From an uncultured Acidimicrobium sp. (GTDB lineage: Bacteria > Actinomycetota > Acidimicrobiia > Acidimicrobiales > Ilumatobacteraceae): DNA of 5,819 bases. The position numbers were made by a program, and so were the translations under genes. The stretch covers positions 1 through 5,819 of the forward strand of contig CAINLH010000154.1 in the NCBI GenBank assembly GCA_903850275.1. The letters run 5' to 3'. This document shows positions 5,083 through 5,819 of this stretch, piece by piece. The number at the start of each line of letters is the position of its first letter. Position 1 is the first letter of the stretch. Below the pieces are notes generated by a model. That model had not been told where the DNA came from. It searched no databases and saw only the letters and a list, made by a program, of their open reading frames with translations.

Positions 5083-5819
5083 GCACCACTATCGCAACTG
5101 CCTCTGATTATTTGGCACGCATTGCCAAAGTGCGGTCGGCAATGGTTGCAAAACAAGTGGATGCAACGTTGTTATCCGTCGGCCACGACTTGCCCTACCT
5201 GTCTGGCTACTTCGCCATGCCGCTCGAGCGACTGACCATGCTTGTTATTCCGCAAAACGGGGAAGTGGTGATGGTGGTTCCCCGCTTGGAAGTGCCGCGT
5301 GTCGTGCCGCAACCTGGCGTGTTCAGCATTGTTGCTTGGGGCGAAACCGAAGATCCGGTGGCCATCGTTGCCAAGTTGCTACCCAGTGCTCGAAAGATTG
5401 CAATTGGCGATCAAATGTGGGCACGGTTTCTGGTCGAGCTGCTCGCCAAGGTCAATGGCGCCACGTTTGTTCGGGCTGTTGATGTAGTCGGTTCACTGAG
5501 AATGTCAAAAGATGCAAGTGAAATTGCTGCACTGCAGGCTGCCGGTGCCGCTGCAGACCGAGTTGCTCAACAGTTGCATTCTGGCCAGATACCTCTCATT
5601 GGCCGCACCGAAGCCCAAGTGTCTGCTGATATTTCTGCGCGACTGCTTGCCGAAGGGCACGACGTCGTCAACTTTGCGATCGTTGCCGCGGGAGAAAATG
5701 CCGCAAGCCCTCACCACCATGCAGGCTCGCGTGTGATTGCCAAGAATGAAATTGTGCTGTGCGACTTTGGCGGAACAATGAATGGTTATTGCAGCGACAT
5801 CACCCGTTGCGTGTACACG
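5079..5819 (+). CDS. M24-family metallopeptidase (Xaa-Pro dipeptidase/aminopeptidase-like), 3' end cut off by the window
   Basis: The first 247 residues are visible and the frame stays open to the last base. The GTG start is chosen because the family's N-terminal pattern follows at once (RIAKVRSAMVAKQVDATLLS, residues 14-33, then DLPYLSGY). Residues about 10-135 form the creatinase/prolidase-like N-terminal domain, and the 'pita-bread' catalytic domain starts near 140 (RMSKDASEIAAL). Visible catalytic elements are AAGENAASPHHH with the likely catalytic H212, and the first two metal-ligand aspartates D229 in CDFGG and D240 in CSDITR, 11 residues apart as in E. coli PepP. The remaining ligands (one His, two Glu) lie beyond the window. 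The family cleaves bonds next to proline (PepP, PepQ) but includes creatinase and non-peptidase members, so substrate is unknown. It is cytoplasmic, with no signal peptide. It is translationally coupled to pirin by a GTGA overlap. A functional link to lipoate metabolism is not evident. Confidence 0.9.
   Translation, partial: MSTTIATASDYLARIAKVRSAMVAKQVDATLLSVGHDLPYLSGYFAMPLERLTMLVIPQNGEVVMVVPRLEVPRVVPQPGVFSIVAWGETEDPVAIVAKLLPSARKIAIGDQMWARFLVELLAKVNGATFVRAVDVVGSLRMSKDASEIAALQAAGAAADRVAQQLHSGQIPLIGRTEAQVSADISARLLAEGHDVVNFAIVAAGENAASPHHHAGSRVIAKNEIVLCDFGGTMNGYCSDITRCVYT

Noticed and set aside
5512..5736. Separate + strand open frame of 74 codons inside the peptidase gene
   Set aside because: It is out of frame with the M24 peptidase, whose metal-binding motifs are clear across and beyond this stretch.

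Overview
The window is a compact piece of a bacterial chromosome with all genes on the + strand. It encodes parts of a lipoate-dependent 2-oxoacid dehydrogenase system and the enzymes that make its lipoyl cofactor. There are five genes and almost no non-coding DNA; the largest gap is 32 bp. Base composition is moderate, slightly above 50 % GC by eye. The gene order (E2, then lipB and lipA) resembles the actinobacterial dlaT/sucB-lipB-lipA neighbourhood. The LipA part, with its TLISD, HLPVARW and RSSYHA segments, reads like actinobacterial LipA. An actinobacterium, perhaps of the class Acidimicrobiia, is my best guess, but this is inference from recall and not a database result.

Layout. Bases 1-1174 hold the C-terminal five sixths of dihydrolipoyl dehydrogenase (E3); the first ~70 residues lie before the window. 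Bases 1207-2496 encode a complete 429-residue dihydrolipoamide acyltransferase (E2) with one lipoyl domain, a peripheral-subunit-binding domain and a catalytic domain, joined by Ala/Pro linkers. Bases 2518-4191 are a single uninterrupted reading frame in which octanoyltransferase LipB is fused to lipoyl synthase LipA, with all key residues of both enzymes present. Bases 4201-5082 encode a pirin-family bicupin protein. From 5079 to the window end runs the first 247 codons of an M24-family (Xaa-Pro peptidase-like) metallopeptidase, which overlaps the pirin stop codon by four bases.

How it works together. LipB moves an octanoyl group from acyl carrier protein to the lysine of the E2 lipoyl domain. 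LipA then inserts two sulfurs to give lipoyl-E2. E2 transfers acyl groups to CoA, and E3 re-oxidises the dihydrolipoyl arm using NAD+. Substrate (E2), cofactor-building enzyme (LipB-LipA) and recycling enzyme (E3) are therefore side by side, and tight spacing suggests co-transcription. The E1 component is not in the window, so the complex cannot be assigned to pyruvate, 2-oxoglutarate or branched-chain 2-oxoacids. Pirin is an interesting partner because a bacterial pirin (Serratia marcescens) has been reported to bind and modulate pyruvate dehydrogenase E1.

The most notable items are the LipB-LipA fusion, a Shine-Dalgarno-like sequence inside it near where a free-standing LipA would begin, and the pirin gene placed directly behind the lipoylation genes. 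No RNA genes, mobile elements, CRISPR arrays, origins or convincing terminators were seen.
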